From Oscillospiraceae bacterium (GTDB lineage Bacteria > Bacillota_A > Clostridia > Oscillospirales > WRJC01): a DNA stretch of 64,000 nt. Location of the stretch: positions 1 to 64,000 of the forward strand of contig WRJC01000001.1 in NCBI GenBank assembly GCA_009782405.1, read 5' to 3'. Positions 45,125-53,860 of this stretch are shown in pieces (position 1 is the first letter of the stretch; every line of letters begins with the position of its first letter). A program made the translations under genes and the position numbers. A model generated the notes under the pieces. The model ran no database searches. It saw only the letters and a program-made list of their open reading frames with translations, and was not told where the DNA came from.

Positions 45125-46825
45125 TCAATCCTCGCCCGAAGGTTCGGGCAGTTCGCTTTCGGCGGGGTAATCGCCATCATGGGGCAGGAGATCGGCAGCG
45201 TCGTCGATTCCGGGAATGCCATCGCTGACCACCGCGGTCGGGTTGACGAATATGTTTTTCACCGATACCGCGAAATACAGATTTACCCCCCTGCTGGTGT
45301 AGAGCCCCGTAGTCCCGGCCGAGCCGAGCTGCTGCCCTTTCGCCACGCCGTCGCCCACGTTCACATCTATCTGGTCCAAGTGCCCGTACCACGTCTTTAT
45401 CCCCATGCCGTGGTCTATCACCACCAGCTTGCCGTCCTCGGGGATCTCCTCCGCGAATATCACCTTGCCCGCATTCGACGCCCTCACCGGCTCACCTTTC
45501 GTTATTTCTATGTTTATCCCCTTGTTTATGTACGGATAGGCCATGTTGGTGGTGATCTCCCAGCCGTACCCGAGCAGTATGCCGCCCTCCTTGGGCATGG
45601 CGAATTTTTCGGTCCAGTGCTTTTTGCCCTCCTCCGAATTGTTCATGAATATCTCGTTGTATTTCGACTGCTTCTGCTCCTGCGGCCCCGATTTCAGGTG
45701 CGCGTTCACCGATTCTTCCTGCGCACCCATGTTGTCCGACTGCTTCGCCTTCTCGTTTATCTTCAACGAGTACTCCAGCGGCTCGTTTATGTCGCTTGTC
45801 AGCGTCAGATTGAAGGTTTTCCCCGAAAAATCCGCGCTGATCGGTATCAGCGCTATTTTGTGTGCCCCCACCGACAAAAATTTGGTTTCGTACCCTATGT
45901 CCGTGGCTAACCCCAGGTTTTCGTCGTCGCTCATGTTGAATGCAGTGATCGCCACTATGTCCCCCGGGTCCGCTTCCGTCTTCGATATGTCGATCTTCAC
46001 CTGCGCATAATATTTTACGTCTATGACATAGGTGGCTTTCCCGTAATAATCGGCGGATTCGGCCTTGTACCATTCGGCTGAAATTATATAGTGCAGATCC
46101 CTTAGTTCGTTGCACGAAAAATTGGCGATGAAATTGCTGTACACATCGCTGAAAATTATTTCCTTGGAATCCTGGACGTCGATATACAGCATATCCGGCT
46201 CGACGGAAAACCTCAAGTCGAAGAGTTTGTTTTGGTAGGCTTTGGCGGCGTTTGAGTTTTTAAGCTGGTTTGGGATCGTGGACGGGTAAAAATTGTCATC
46301 GGGCTTTTTTAGCATCCACTCCCCGCCGCTCGGGTAAATTTCGACTTCCCCCGGATCCCCTTCGTACAAAACGCAGCCGGGGATTTTGTTGTTTTTGAAA
46401 ATCCCGTCGGACAGCGGGGTGTTCAATATCCTTTTCGCGTCGCCTTCATCCATCAAAAGGAGTTCGCGGCCGGAGGTCATGATGAGGCATGCGTTCGTGT
46501 TCAGCGACAGGTACATCCCGTAGACAAATTGTTTTTCGCCTTTGAAGAATATGATTTTTAATGGCTGCTCGTATTTGAGGTCCCTGTCCGGCGAATCGAC
46601 TTTTTTTGAGTTTTCCAAGGTTTTTATGTAAATATTTATGTCTTTTTTGTCGGTGTATTCCGCCAATATCTGGTCGTTTGCGCCGATGATTTCGATTTTG
46701 GTCGTGTTTTCGACGGTGAATTTGTCCGAATAGATCAGCGCTATATTATATATGGCAAAATATGTAGGAACAAACAACAATATGAAAAATATTATCGTCC
46801 GGAACAATTTTTTACCGTTCACCAT
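45125..46825 (-). CDS. Membrane-bound protein with a catalytically degraded LytM (M23) domain
   Basis: The 566-residue protein has an N-terminal membrane segment (about 7-27) and ~400 unrecognised residues. From about 425 a LytM fold follows, with GEPVRASNAGKVIFAEE, LVVIDHGMGIKTWYGHLDQIDVNVGD and GQQLGSAGTTG. The zinc sites are altered: the usual H-x3-D reads NKGINIE and the usual H-x-H reads NLYF. Only a non-catalytic binding role remains likely, as in known regulatory LytM proteins. It is upstream of ahcY with 22 bases between. Confidence 0.82.
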   Translation of the reverse strand: MVNGKKLFRTIIFFILLFVPTYFAIYNIALIYSDKFTVENTTKIEIIGANDQILAEYTDKKDINIYIKTLENSKKVDSPDRDLKYEQPLKIIFFKGEKQFVYGMYLSLNTNACLIMTSGRELLLMDEGDAKRILNTPLSDGIFKNNKIPGCVLYEGDPGEVEIYPSGGEWMLKKPDDNFYPSTIPNQLKNSNAAKAYQNKLFDLRFSVEPDMLYIDVQDSKEIIFSDVYSNFIANFSCNELRDLHYIISAEWYKAESADYYGKATYVIDVKYYAQVKIDISKTEADPGDIVAITAFNMSDDENLGLATDIGYETKFLSVGAHKIALIPISADFSGKTFNLTLTSDINEPLEYSLKINEKAKQSDNMGAQEESVNAHLKSGPQEQKQSKYNEIFMNNSEEGKKHWTEKFAMPKEGGILLGYGWEITTNMAYPYINKGINIEITKGEPVRASNAGKVIFAEEIPEDGKLVVIDHGMGIKTWYGHLDQIDVNVGDGVAKGQQLGSAGTTGLYTSRGVNLYFAVSVKNIFVNPTAVVSDGIPGIDDAADLLPHDGDYPAESELPEPSGED

Positions 46826-46869
46826 TTCACCCCTTTTCGCTCCCGTTCTTGATTCAAGCCCCTTTTAAC

Positions 46870-46898
46870 ATTATATATAATAATGGAAAAATAATCAA
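46870..46898 (-). promoter_or_regulatory. Promoter of the LytM-like gene
   Basis: On the minus strand TTGATT (46898-46893) and TATAAT (46875-46870) have a 17-base spacer, 45 bases before the start codon. Confidence 0.75.
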
Positions 46899-46998
46899 TA
46901 CTTTGGCGCAAAAAATTTAAATAAAATTTACTTCCCGGTCCATAAGGCAATTTATTGAAATAATTTATGAATGCAGTATAAATTTTCGGCTATACCGC

Positions 46999-47027
46999 TT
47001 GCAGTTTGAAAAATTTTGCTGTATAAT
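46999..47027 (+). promoter_or_regulatory. Promoter of the surface binding-protein gene
   Basis: TTGCAG (46999-47004) and TATAAT (47022-47027) have a 17-base spacer, 66 bases before the start codon. Confidence 0.75.
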
Positions 47028-47093
47028 GTACTTGATCTGGATTCTGGCGTTTCCAAACACAGTTTAAACGATTTAATGAAGGAGGCAAAAAAG

Positions 47094-47942
47094 ATGGCAA
47101 AAAAACTAATATCAATCGCGGTGCTCGCGGTGATTCTGATCGGGGCGCTCAACTCCGTCGTCCTGGCGGCGGACCCGATAGTGATCGACTTTTCCAAGTA
47201 CGACAACATCGACGACATAGCGACGGCAAAAGCGGGTGACGGGGACTACAGCCTCGTGCAGGACGGCACCAGGTATGTCCTGCTGTGCGAGTGCATCGAC
47301 GGGTACGTGGCCGCTGACGACCCGGACCGCACGGGCAGCAAGGGCGACCCGAATATCCAGCTGGTGGGCTTCGCGGACCTCGGCGTGAATGCGGACACGT
47401 ACAAATGGATGAAGATGAGCGTGAAAAACGAAAGCGCCGCCCCGGGCTTCGAAGTGCACTACTCCGCGCCCAGCAAGGGGCTTAGCGTCGAGACCTCGAT
47501 AACCTTCGACATCAAGCCCAACAGCGACTACACATCCTACATCTACAATGTGAGCGAGTGGGGCGAAAAGTATTACCCCAAGCGCCCCGCCGACGTGGAA
47601 AACCCCGATGTGTACCCTGACCACTGGAAGGGCCTCATCGACATATTCAGGCTCGACTTCATGTACTACGAGGAGAGCGGCGGCCACGCCAAGACGGGCG
47701 ACAAGCTCTACGTCGAGTACATCGCTTTCTTCGATTCCGAGCAAGCGGCCAAAGATTTCGTGTTCGTGCCCGTCAAGGGCGAATCGCCCACCCAGGCCGC
47801 CGACGAAAAAGGCGACGACAATAACGCCGACGAAAAAGACGGCGAAAGCAACAATATGCTGATAATCATCATCATATGCGCGGCCGCCGTGGTCGTGATC
47901 GTGGTGGTGGTGATCATAATCACCGGCAAAAAGAAGAAATAA
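47094..47942 (+). CDS. Membrane-anchored galactose-binding-like surface protein
   Basis: The start ATG 47094 follows GAAGGAGG; an upstream in-frame ATG lies in the promoter. The 282-residue protein has a signal peptide (about 1-24) and one beta-sandwich domain (about 25-230), ending with GDKLYVEYIAFFDSEQAAKDF, a motif common in carbohydrate-binding parts of clostridial surface proteins. A charged linker, ~25 strongly hydrophobic residues and GKKKK end the protein. No LPXTG motif precedes the hydrophobic end, so membrane anchoring is likely. It is the third such single-domain protein in the window. Confidence 0.7.
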   Translation: MAKKLISIAVLAVILIGALNSVVLAADPIVIDFSKYDNIDDIATAKAGDGDYSLVQDGTRYVLLCECIDGYVAADDPDRTGSKGDPNIQLVGFADLGVNADTYKWMKMSVKNESAAPGFEVHYSAPSKGLSVETSITFDIKPNSDYTSYIYNVSEWGEKYYPKRPADVENPDVYPDHWKGLIDIFRLDFMYYEESGGHAKTGDKLYVEYIAFFDSEQAAKDFVFVPVKGESPTQAADEKGDDNNADEKDGESNNMLIIIIICAAAVVVIVVVVIIITGKKKK

Positions 47943-47963
47943 TGAATTAAAAAAGGGGAAAAA

Positions 47964-48788
47964 ATGGATTTATCGTCAACTTTAAAACTGAACAATGGAG
48001 TGGATATGCCTTTGCTCGGGCTCGGGGTTTTCAAGTCTGCGGAAGGCGATGAGACCTACAATGCGGTGAAATACGCGATCGAGGCGGGATACCGCCACAT
48101 CGACACGGCGGCAGTTTACGGGAACGAAAAAAGCGTGGGCCGCGCGATCGCCGACAGCGGGATAAAACGCGGGGACATCTTCGTCACCACCAAACTTTGG
48201 AACGAAGATATGCGCCGCGGCCGCCAGCGCGAGGCTTTCAAAGAGAGCCTCGAAAAACTCGGCTTGGATTATGTCGATTTGTACCTGATCCATTGGCCGG
48301 TCAAGGGCGAGTACGTCAAATCCTGGAAAGCGCTCGAGCAGATATACAAAGAAGGCGGGGCGAGAGCCGTCGGCGTGAGCAATTTCCACATACATCACCT
48401 CGACGACATCTTCGCTGCTTCGGATTTGGTCCCCGCTGTGAACCAGGTGGAGTGCCACCCCGAGCTGACACAAATGGAACTTGTCAAATACACCCAAAGC
48501 AAAGGCATAATATTCGAGCCTTGGAGCCCGTTAGGAGCGGGTAACCTCGTGGACGACGAAACTTTGAAATCCATAGCGAAAAAATACGGAAAAACAGCCG
48601 TGCAGCTGATTTTGAAATGGGGGCTTCAGAGAGGGTTTGTCAACATACCGAAATCGGTGCACAAAGATCGGATAATCCAGAATGCGCAGATCTTCGACTT
48701 TACGATAAGCGACGACGACATGGCGGAAATTTTTAAGCTCAACAAAGACAAGCGCACAGGGGCAGACCCCGAAACTTTCACCTTTTAG
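47964..48788 (+). CDS. Aldo/keto reductase
   Basis: The 274-residue protein starts at ATG 47964 behind AAAAGGGG. It has the family signature GYRHIDTAAVYGNEKSVGRAI with the catalytic Asp and Tyr near residues 46-51, the catalytic Lys in TTKLWNED, the His in LIHWPVKG, and the NADP-binding IPKSVHKDRIIQNAQIFDF near the end. It most resembles bacterial 2,5-diketo-gluconate/glyoxal reductase types. The true substrate is not known. It shares its promoter with the surface protein before it and ends at a strong terminator. Confidence 0.92.
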   Translation: MDLSSTLKLNNGVDMPLLGLGVFKSAEGDETYNAVKYAIEAGYRHIDTAAVYGNEKSVGRAIADSGIKRGDIFVTTKLWNEDMRRGRQREAFKESLEKLGLDYVDLYLIHWPVKGEYVKSWKALEQIYKEGGARAVGVSNFHIHHLDDIFAASDLVPAVNQVECHPELTQMELVKYTQSKGIIFEPWSPLGAGNLVDDETLKSIAKKYGKTAVQLILKWGLQRGFVNIPKSVHKDRIIQNAQIFDFTISDDDMAEIFKLNKDKRTGADPETFTF

Positions 48789-48811
48789 AATCGCGGCGGC
48801 ATATGCAAAAA

Positions 48812-48840
48812 CGGCGCGGCAAAAATTTGCCGCGCCGCCT
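48812..48840. terminator. Bidirectional terminator at the end of the appendage locus
   Basis: CGGCGCGGC (48812-48820) pairs with GCCGCGCCG (48829-48837), and AAA/TTT extend the stem. T-rich bases follow on both strands. It separates the aldo/keto reductase gene and the minus-strand sortase-substrate gene. Confidence 0.9.
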
Positions 48841-48868
48841 TTCATATATTTGTGGAATGAAAGGATCG

Positions 48869-50290
48869 TTATTTTAAATTTCTTTTCTTTTTTCGCACAG
48901 CCGACAGGGCGGCGCAAAAAAGCATCGAGCCTATCCCTATCAAGGCGATAATTGCGCCGTCGCCCGTTTTGGGGTTTTCTTTCGGGCCGCCGTCGCCACC
49001 GCCAAATTCGATGTTGCCTAAGGGCACCTTTTCGTCTATTTCTTCGAATTCTTCAAGCACTTCGACGGACGGGAAGCGTATATTGCCCAGCGGCACCCTG
49101 ATGTTTTCTTCTTCATATTCCTCTTCTTTCTCCTCGTCGCCAAATTCGATATTGCCCAACGGCACCGACGAATCGACTTCTTCGTATTCCTCATTTGCAG
49201 TATCTATCGTCGGCTCCGTCGCGGGTTCCGCGATTTCAGCCGTCGTTTCCGGTTGCGCGGCGGGCTGCGTCGTCGGCTGCGGCGAAGTGGGCCGGCGGAC
49301 TGGCGGCACGGTCGGATCCGTAGTGGGCCAGAGCGTCGGCGGAGGGTTGGTTGCGGGTTGCTGCGTGGTGGGGGGCGGAGGCGTCGGCGAAGTCGTGGGC
49401 GGAGGAGGCGGAGGGATGCGGCTGTTTGCCGCCGTCACTTCCACAAGCGGCGCCGTGGCTTCAAGCGACCCTTTTCCGCCGCCCGTGATTCCCACAAGCG
49501 CATAACCTTCGGGGATGTTCACTTCCGTTATTTCATATTGCGTGCCAAACGGAATGTTCGTAAATTCAGCTGTTTCCCCCGCCGTCAGGCGCAAAGACAA
49601 TTCTTCCTCTATTTTCGCGCCGTTGAGCATGACCCCGTCGCGCGCCGAACCTTCAGGATAAGCGAATTTCACCGTGAACCAAAAACCGGTGGAAATCCCC
49701 GCGCCTCCCGAAACGACTTTCGTGAGTTTCAATGTTCCCTTTTTTGGTTCTGTCTTCGGGTGCGCGGTCACTATGTAGTTGAGCAGGCCCGATTGCTCGG
49801 GATAGGGCACCGGAATTACAAACGACTGCATATTGTAGCCAAGGCTGTTTGCCTTTGAGGAGGGTTTTTGGAGCACAAGATAAACGCCGGCTTCCAAATT
49901 TTCGAATGCGGCCTCCCCGGCGCCGTTTGTCTCGAGCGCCGTCCCGCTCAGCGATTTTTCGGAAATATATTCTTTGAGCTTTTCGGTCAAGGCGGCGTTT
50001 TCAGAGGCCATCATGCCGTTTGGGTCGTATTCCTCGCCCTCCAGCGCTTCGGCGAAACGCGCGGCCGGCGCATATTCCGGAACGCCGTCATGGATGCTTG
50101 CCTTCGCTATAAAAAATATTTCCACGTCGATTCCGGACAGCGCATTCTTATCGTATTCCGCAACGATTGCCAGCTTTCCCCCGCCGGGCAATTCGGCGGC
50201 ATATGCCAAGGTTGACGAAAATATTATCGCCAAAACCGCTATGACGCTCCAAACTGCGGCTATTTTTCCGATTTTTGCATTTCCGGTCAT
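48869..50290 (-). CDS. Sortase substrate, likely minor pilin/anchor, with 23-residue repeats
   Basis: The start ATG 50290 follows GGAAGGA. The 473-residue protein has a signal peptide (about 12-31), a first beta domain (about 35-160), and a second domain at about 185-295 with the E-box YEITEVNIPEGY of isopeptide-forming pilin domains. A Pro/Thr-rich stretch (about 295-360) leads to a 23-residue repeat with VPLGNI at residues 376, 399 and 422. NPKTGD, a hydrophobic helix and RKKKRNLK close it as a sorting signal. It is the last gene of the locus, two bases after the sortase gene. Confidence 0.8.
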   Translation of the reverse strand: MTGNAKIGKIAAVWSVIAVLAIIFSSTLAYAAELPGGGKLAIVAEYDKNALSGIDVEIFFIAKASIHDGVPEYAPAARFAEALEGEEYDPNGMMASENAALTEKLKEYISEKSLSGTALETNGAGEAAFENLEAGVYLVLQKPSSKANSLGYNMQSFVIPVPYPEQSGLLNYIVTAHPKTEPKKGTLKLTKVVSGGAGISTGFWFTVKFAYPEGSARDGVMLNGAKIEEELSLRLTAGETAEFTNIPFGTQYEITEVNIPEGYALVGITGGGKGSLEATAPLVEVTAANSRIPPPPPPTTSPTPPPPTTQQPATNPPPTLWPTTDPTVPPVRRPTSPQPTTQPAAQPETTAEIAEPATEPTIDTANEEYEEVDSSVPLGNIEFGDEEKEEEYEEENIRVPLGNIRFPSVEVLEEFEEIDEKVPLGNIEFGGGDGGPKENPKTGDGAIIALIGIGSMLFCAALSAVRKKKRNLK

Positions 50291-50291
50291 A

Positions 50292-51152
50292 TCAATTCCT
50301 TCCTTTTTGGCCTTTCAGGATTTTACTGTTTTTTATGAGCATGAATACAAAAGCTATGATCAGCACGGGGACGGCGGCGATGGCGTACTGCACGGCGGCG
50401 CCGGCGAGCCTGGCGTCCGCGCGAAAGTTCCGGTTGCCCGGGGAAACGATTTCCGTTTCCCCTGTTTCGGGGAATATGCGGCGCCCGCGCAAAAGCAGCC
50501 TGTGGGTATTCACGCCTATCGGCGTGCAGGTGACAAGGGTGCAATAATCCTCATTCGGGTCTATTCCCAAGTGATCCAGGTTTTCCGGCAGCACAATCGC
50601 CCTCTGGTCGATTTCGTAATACATGGTTTCATTTAGTATACTGAGCACGAACACATCGCCTTCGAGCAATTTGTCCGCATCGGTGAGCAGCGTCGATGAT
50701 GGCAACCCCCTGTGGCCCGAAATAACGCTGTGGGAACCCGGGCCCCCTATGGGGAGCGAAGACCCTTCGACATGCCCTATGCCGACTTGCAGCGTGTCCT
50801 CCTCCGTGCCGAGGTAAATGGGCAAATTCACATTTATCGCATCTATCCGGAGCGTTCCGATCACGCCCGTCCCGGAAAAGTCGAGTATGCCCCGATATAT
50901 TTCGAGCTCTTCTTCGGTCATTGCAAACCTTGCGGCATTCGCCGAAAGTCGCCTGTTGTATTCACGCGCCGCTTCGAGGATGTCGCCGTAGTCGAATTCG
51001 CCCAACTGCGCCAAGGCCAGGCTGTACCCCTCTATGACGCGGGATTGGCTCATGGAATTTATATAATTGCTCACAGCGGGGTACAGCAGGACGGAGAGTC
51101 CTCCAAGAAACAGGAACGCCAAGGCTATTGTGGTTAAAATGCGCTTTTTCAT
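50292..51152 (-). CDS. Class C (pilin-polymerising) sortase
   Basis: The start ATG 51152 follows GGAGG. The 286-residue protein has an N-terminal membrane segment, the catalytic His147 in SGHRGL, Cys209 in TLVTCTPIGVNTHR and Arg218. A C-terminal membrane helix completes the class C layout. The typical N-terminal lid motif with DP and an aromatic residue is not seen in the usual place. It joins pilin subunits by transpeptidation at their LPXTG-like motifs. It lies between a major pilin and a second substrate gene. Confidence 0.92.
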   Translation of the reverse strand: MKKRILTTIALAFLFLGGLSVLLYPAVSNYINSMSQSRVIEGYSLALAQLGEFDYGDILEAAREYNRRLSANAARFAMTEEELEIYRGILDFSGTGVIGTLRIDAINVNLPIYLGTEEDTLQVGIGHVEGSSLPIGGPGSHSVISGHRGLPSSTLLTDADKLLEGDVFVLSILNETMYYEIDQRAIVLPENLDHLGIDPNEDYCTLVTCTPIGVNTHRLLLRGRRIFPETGETEIVSPGNRNFRADARLAGAAVQYAIAAVPVLIIAFVFMLIKNSKILKGQKGRN

Positions 51153-51198
51153 GGAGGACCTCCGAACCGGCTTTGCATTTAAGCGATTTCTAATTTAC

Positions 51199-53064
51199 TC
51201 AGACCGTCGCCCTGCCGATTTGTTTCGATTTTTCCGCCCGCTCCTTTTTCTTTGAAAGCTGGTGGCGGACCGCAAGCAAAAATCCCGCGCCAATTGTCAG
51301 AAGTCCGCCGGTCACGTAGAATATGAGCGTGCCTATGCCGCCGGTTTCGGGGAATTTTATGCCGGATTTGTTTTCGATCTCAATCGGGTTTTTGGTATCA
51401 TAGGAGCCTTTTATCTCGCCGTAAACATAGTCGTAGTCGTTTTCGTATGTCTGGGAGAGGGAATCTATGGCCCAAGGCGTCATTTTGCTGCCGTCCGCCG
51501 TGTAGGTTATCGTGATTTTGATCGGATCTTCGAGCAAATTGAATCCCTTCGGGGCGCTGGTTTCGACAAGGAAATATTCACCCGCTTCAAGGCCGATCAA
51601 GTCGACCAATCCGCCTGTCGGGGTCTGGATGTCTGCGGTGGCGCCCGCGGTGGCGGAGCGCATATATTTGCCGAGTCCGAGATCGACGAAAGTCACCGCC
51701 GTTCCGCTTGCCACTTCGAATTTGTTGGTGGAGTTGTCATACTGCCCGGCGAAGCCTTCGGCTTTGTACAGGTTGAACACCGCGCCTTCCTTGGGTTCGG
51801 TTTCGTTTCCGTTCGAAATCACGAAGGTTTTTTTTGCGTTTATTTCGAATGTGAACACGGTCACGCGCTTTTCCCTGGTCTTGCCCTTAGACTTTTCGAC
51901 GTCGTACGGGTTGTTGCTGTACTCCAGCCAGACTTTGTTGGGGTTTCCTTCGTCGCCGACGGCCGTGCTTATCACGGCATTTTCGTTGAGCTCGGCGGAG
52001 TATATGACTATAATGTCCCAACCCACATAGTCGGGATACCAACCCTTTACATCGCCCAGATCAATCTTGATGTTGTATCCGGATCCCGCTTCAAAGCCTG
52101 CAAAGGCGGGCGAGACGTTTTGGGCGCCTGCGGCGATCGCGGCTGCGGGCACATTTGCTTCTGTCAGGCCGAGGGCCGGATCCGCCAAGTACACTTCTAT
52201 GTCGTCATTGAATTTCAAGCCATCGCTCAGAAGGTCGTACATGGCCATATAATATTTGCTGTAGCCGCGCATATTGGGAACTTTGGAGGTGAGTTTGAAG
52301 TATACCGTGTCCCCTATGTTCACATCTGTGAATCCCCCCCAGCCATGGGCTGCGGATCCTGCTTCGCTTGAATCGGCTTTTTCGTGCCAGACATCCTTGT
52401 CGATGGTGGGGCCATCCGCTTTGCAGTAGAGGCTCACCGGTATTTCGTTTGTTTTGAGCGCGGCGATTGCGGTCACTTTTTTATATTCGTCGTCCAAGTC
52501 GCCGTTGGTGGGGTTATAGTGCTCGCTGCAAATCAAATAATACCCCAAGTCGAGCCCGCTGATTACGAAGGGATCGGCGTTTGCAACTGCGGTAACATCG
52601 GGGCTTATTCCTTTGGCTTTTATGTAGTCAAGGAGCATCCCGGTGAGGGGCACGGCCCAGGAGTCGTCGTTTTGCTCGAGCACTTCTTCGCTGCCGATGG
52701 CAGAGTAAGCGCTGCTGGGATCCGAATTTCTTCTGAAATATTCGAGCACGTCTTTGAGCTCGGTGCCCGCAAGATCGGCCGGGGCCGTGCCGAAATACGA
52801 GCTCACGAATGCCGCCGCGTCAAAATCTTCGAATTCCGGGTTGATCCTGTAGGCGAATCTTTCGTCGTCGATGCTGTCTCCCAGCTTGTCCCAGGATTCG
52901 AGGTCGAATATCTTGTAGATTGTGAATGTCTCGCCCACGATGTTGAGGTTGGAAGGGCCGTGTATGGTTATGCTTTCGCCGCTTTCGGCTGCGAATACGT
53001 TCACAGCTGCAAACGGGAGCACCATCATGGCCGCCAGCAAGAAGGATAAAATTTTGCGTTTCAT
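51199..53064 (-). CDS. Major pilin (isopeptide-forming fimbrial shaft protein)
   Basis: The start is ATG 53064, nine bases after AGG; a TTG two codons earlier is possible. The 621-residue protein has a signal peptide (about 1-25), an N-terminal domain, then a central domain starting with LYCKADGPTIDKDV near residue 210 (possible pilin Lys), GDTVYFKLTSKVPN, and a Cna-B-like domain with the E-box VETSAPKGF near 540. FPETGG, a hydrophobic helix and a Lys/Arg tail end it. FPETGG is a sorting motif of the LPXTG type. It is directly upstream of the class C sortase. Confidence 0.88.
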   Translation of the reverse strand: MKRKILSFLLAAMMVLPFAAVNVFAAESGESITIHGPSNLNIVGETFTIYKIFDLESWDKLGDSIDDERFAYRINPEFEDFDAAAFVSSYFGTAPADLAGTELKDVLEYFRRNSDPSSAYSAIGSEEVLEQNDDSWAVPLTGMLLDYIKAKGISPDVTAVANADPFVISGLDLGYYLICSEHYNPTNGDLDDEYKKVTAIAALKTNEIPVSLYCKADGPTIDKDVWHEKADSSEAGSAAHGWGGFTDVNIGDTVYFKLTSKVPNMRGYSKYYMAMYDLLSDGLKFNDDIEVYLADPALGLTEANVPAAAIAAGAQNVSPAFAGFEAGSGYNIKIDLGDVKGWYPDYVGWDIIVIYSAELNENAVISTAVGDEGNPNKVWLEYSNNPYDVEKSKGKTREKRVTVFTFEINAKKTFVISNGNETEPKEGAVFNLYKAEGFAGQYDNSTNKFEVASGTAVTFVDLGLGKYMRSATAGATADIQTPTGGLVDLIGLEAGEYFLVETSAPKGFNLLEDPIKITITYTADGSKMTPWAIDSLSQTYENDYDYVYGEIKGSYDTKNPIEIENKSGIKFPETGGIGTLIFYVTGGLLTIGAGFLLAVRHQLSKKKERAEKSKQIGRATV

Positions 53065-53107
53065 TTTCAAATACCTGCCTTTTTTTGTTTTCGTTTTTTA
53101 TATAAAC

Positions 53108-53140
53108 ATTTGGCGGCAGCCCGGCCGAACCGCGCCAAAT
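53108..53140. repeat. GC-rich hairpin between lepB and the pilin gene
   Basis: ATTTGGCG (53108-53115) pairs with CGCCAAAT (53133-53140), with further partial pairing inside. No T-run follows on the minus strand, so it may protect or process the pilin mRNA rather than end transcription. Confidence 0.55.
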
Positions 53141-53159
53141 TTATATCGCTGCCATATCC

Positions 53160-53792
53160 CTATTTCGGGAACCCCATTTTTTCCAAGGGCCATATCCTGA
53201 GGATCACTTTCCCCACTATGAATTCAAGCCCCACCGAACCGATTTCCTGCAAGCGGCTGTCTGCGGAAGTCTTCCTGTTGTCGCCCATTACGAACACGCT
53301 TCCCACAGGGACTTCATACGGCAGTTTTATGTCGCAGTCGCCTATGCTTTTTTGTGTGAGGTACGGCTCATCTATCGCCTCGCGGTTCACATACACCGTT
53401 CCGTCTTCGCCTATGTCCACCAAGTCGCCCTCTTTCGCTATCACGCGCTTCAGGAGTATCTTGTTGTTGTAGTGGAAGGCCACTATGTCGCCCGGGTTCA
53501 CGCCCGCCCATCTCAGCGCTATCACCACGTCGCCGTCAGCCAAGGTCGGGACCATGCTGCTCCTGTTCACCAAAAGCACGCCGATCAGCAAGTTCGCCAC
53601 GAGCACGGCCGCCGCCGCTATCACGATGAGGTTTTTCGCCGTGTCGAATATCGCCTTCTTCAATTCGCGCCCGCTTTCCCGGCGGTCGAGCTCACGCTCG
53701 ATCTGTTCCAGCGTGGGGCGGCGCGCGGCGGGTTTTTCACTATTTTCAGGCTGTTTCAAAATTTCCCTCGGTTCGGTTTCAATATGATCCAT
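53160..53792 (-). CDS. lepB: Signal peptidase I of the appendage locus
   Basis: The 210-residue protein has a soluble N-terminal tail of ~50 residues, one membrane segment (about 53-75), the catalytic Ser79 in SSMVPTL, the Lys115 in ILLKRVIA, and the signature GDNRKTSADSR near residue 172. It cuts signal peptides of exported proteins on the outer face of the membrane. Being inside a pilin locus it is probably used for the pilins and adhesin, as in other Gram-positive pilus clusters. Confidence 0.93.
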   Translation of the reverse strand: MDHIETEPREILKQPENSEKPAARRPTLEQIERELDRRESGRELKKAIFDTAKNLIVIAAAAVLVANLLIGVLLVNRSSMVPTLADGDVVIALRWAGVNPGDIVAFHYNNKILLKRVIAKEGDLVDIGEDGTVYVNREAIDEPYLTQKSIGDCDIKLPYEVPVGSVFVMGDNRKTSADSRLQEIGSVGLEFIVGKVILRIWPLEKMGFPK

Positions 53793-53860
53793 AAAGCATC
53801 AGTCGTCCCAGGGCGGAGCCCTGCCTTTTTTTGCCCTATCTTTTGTTTTTTGTGATTCGG

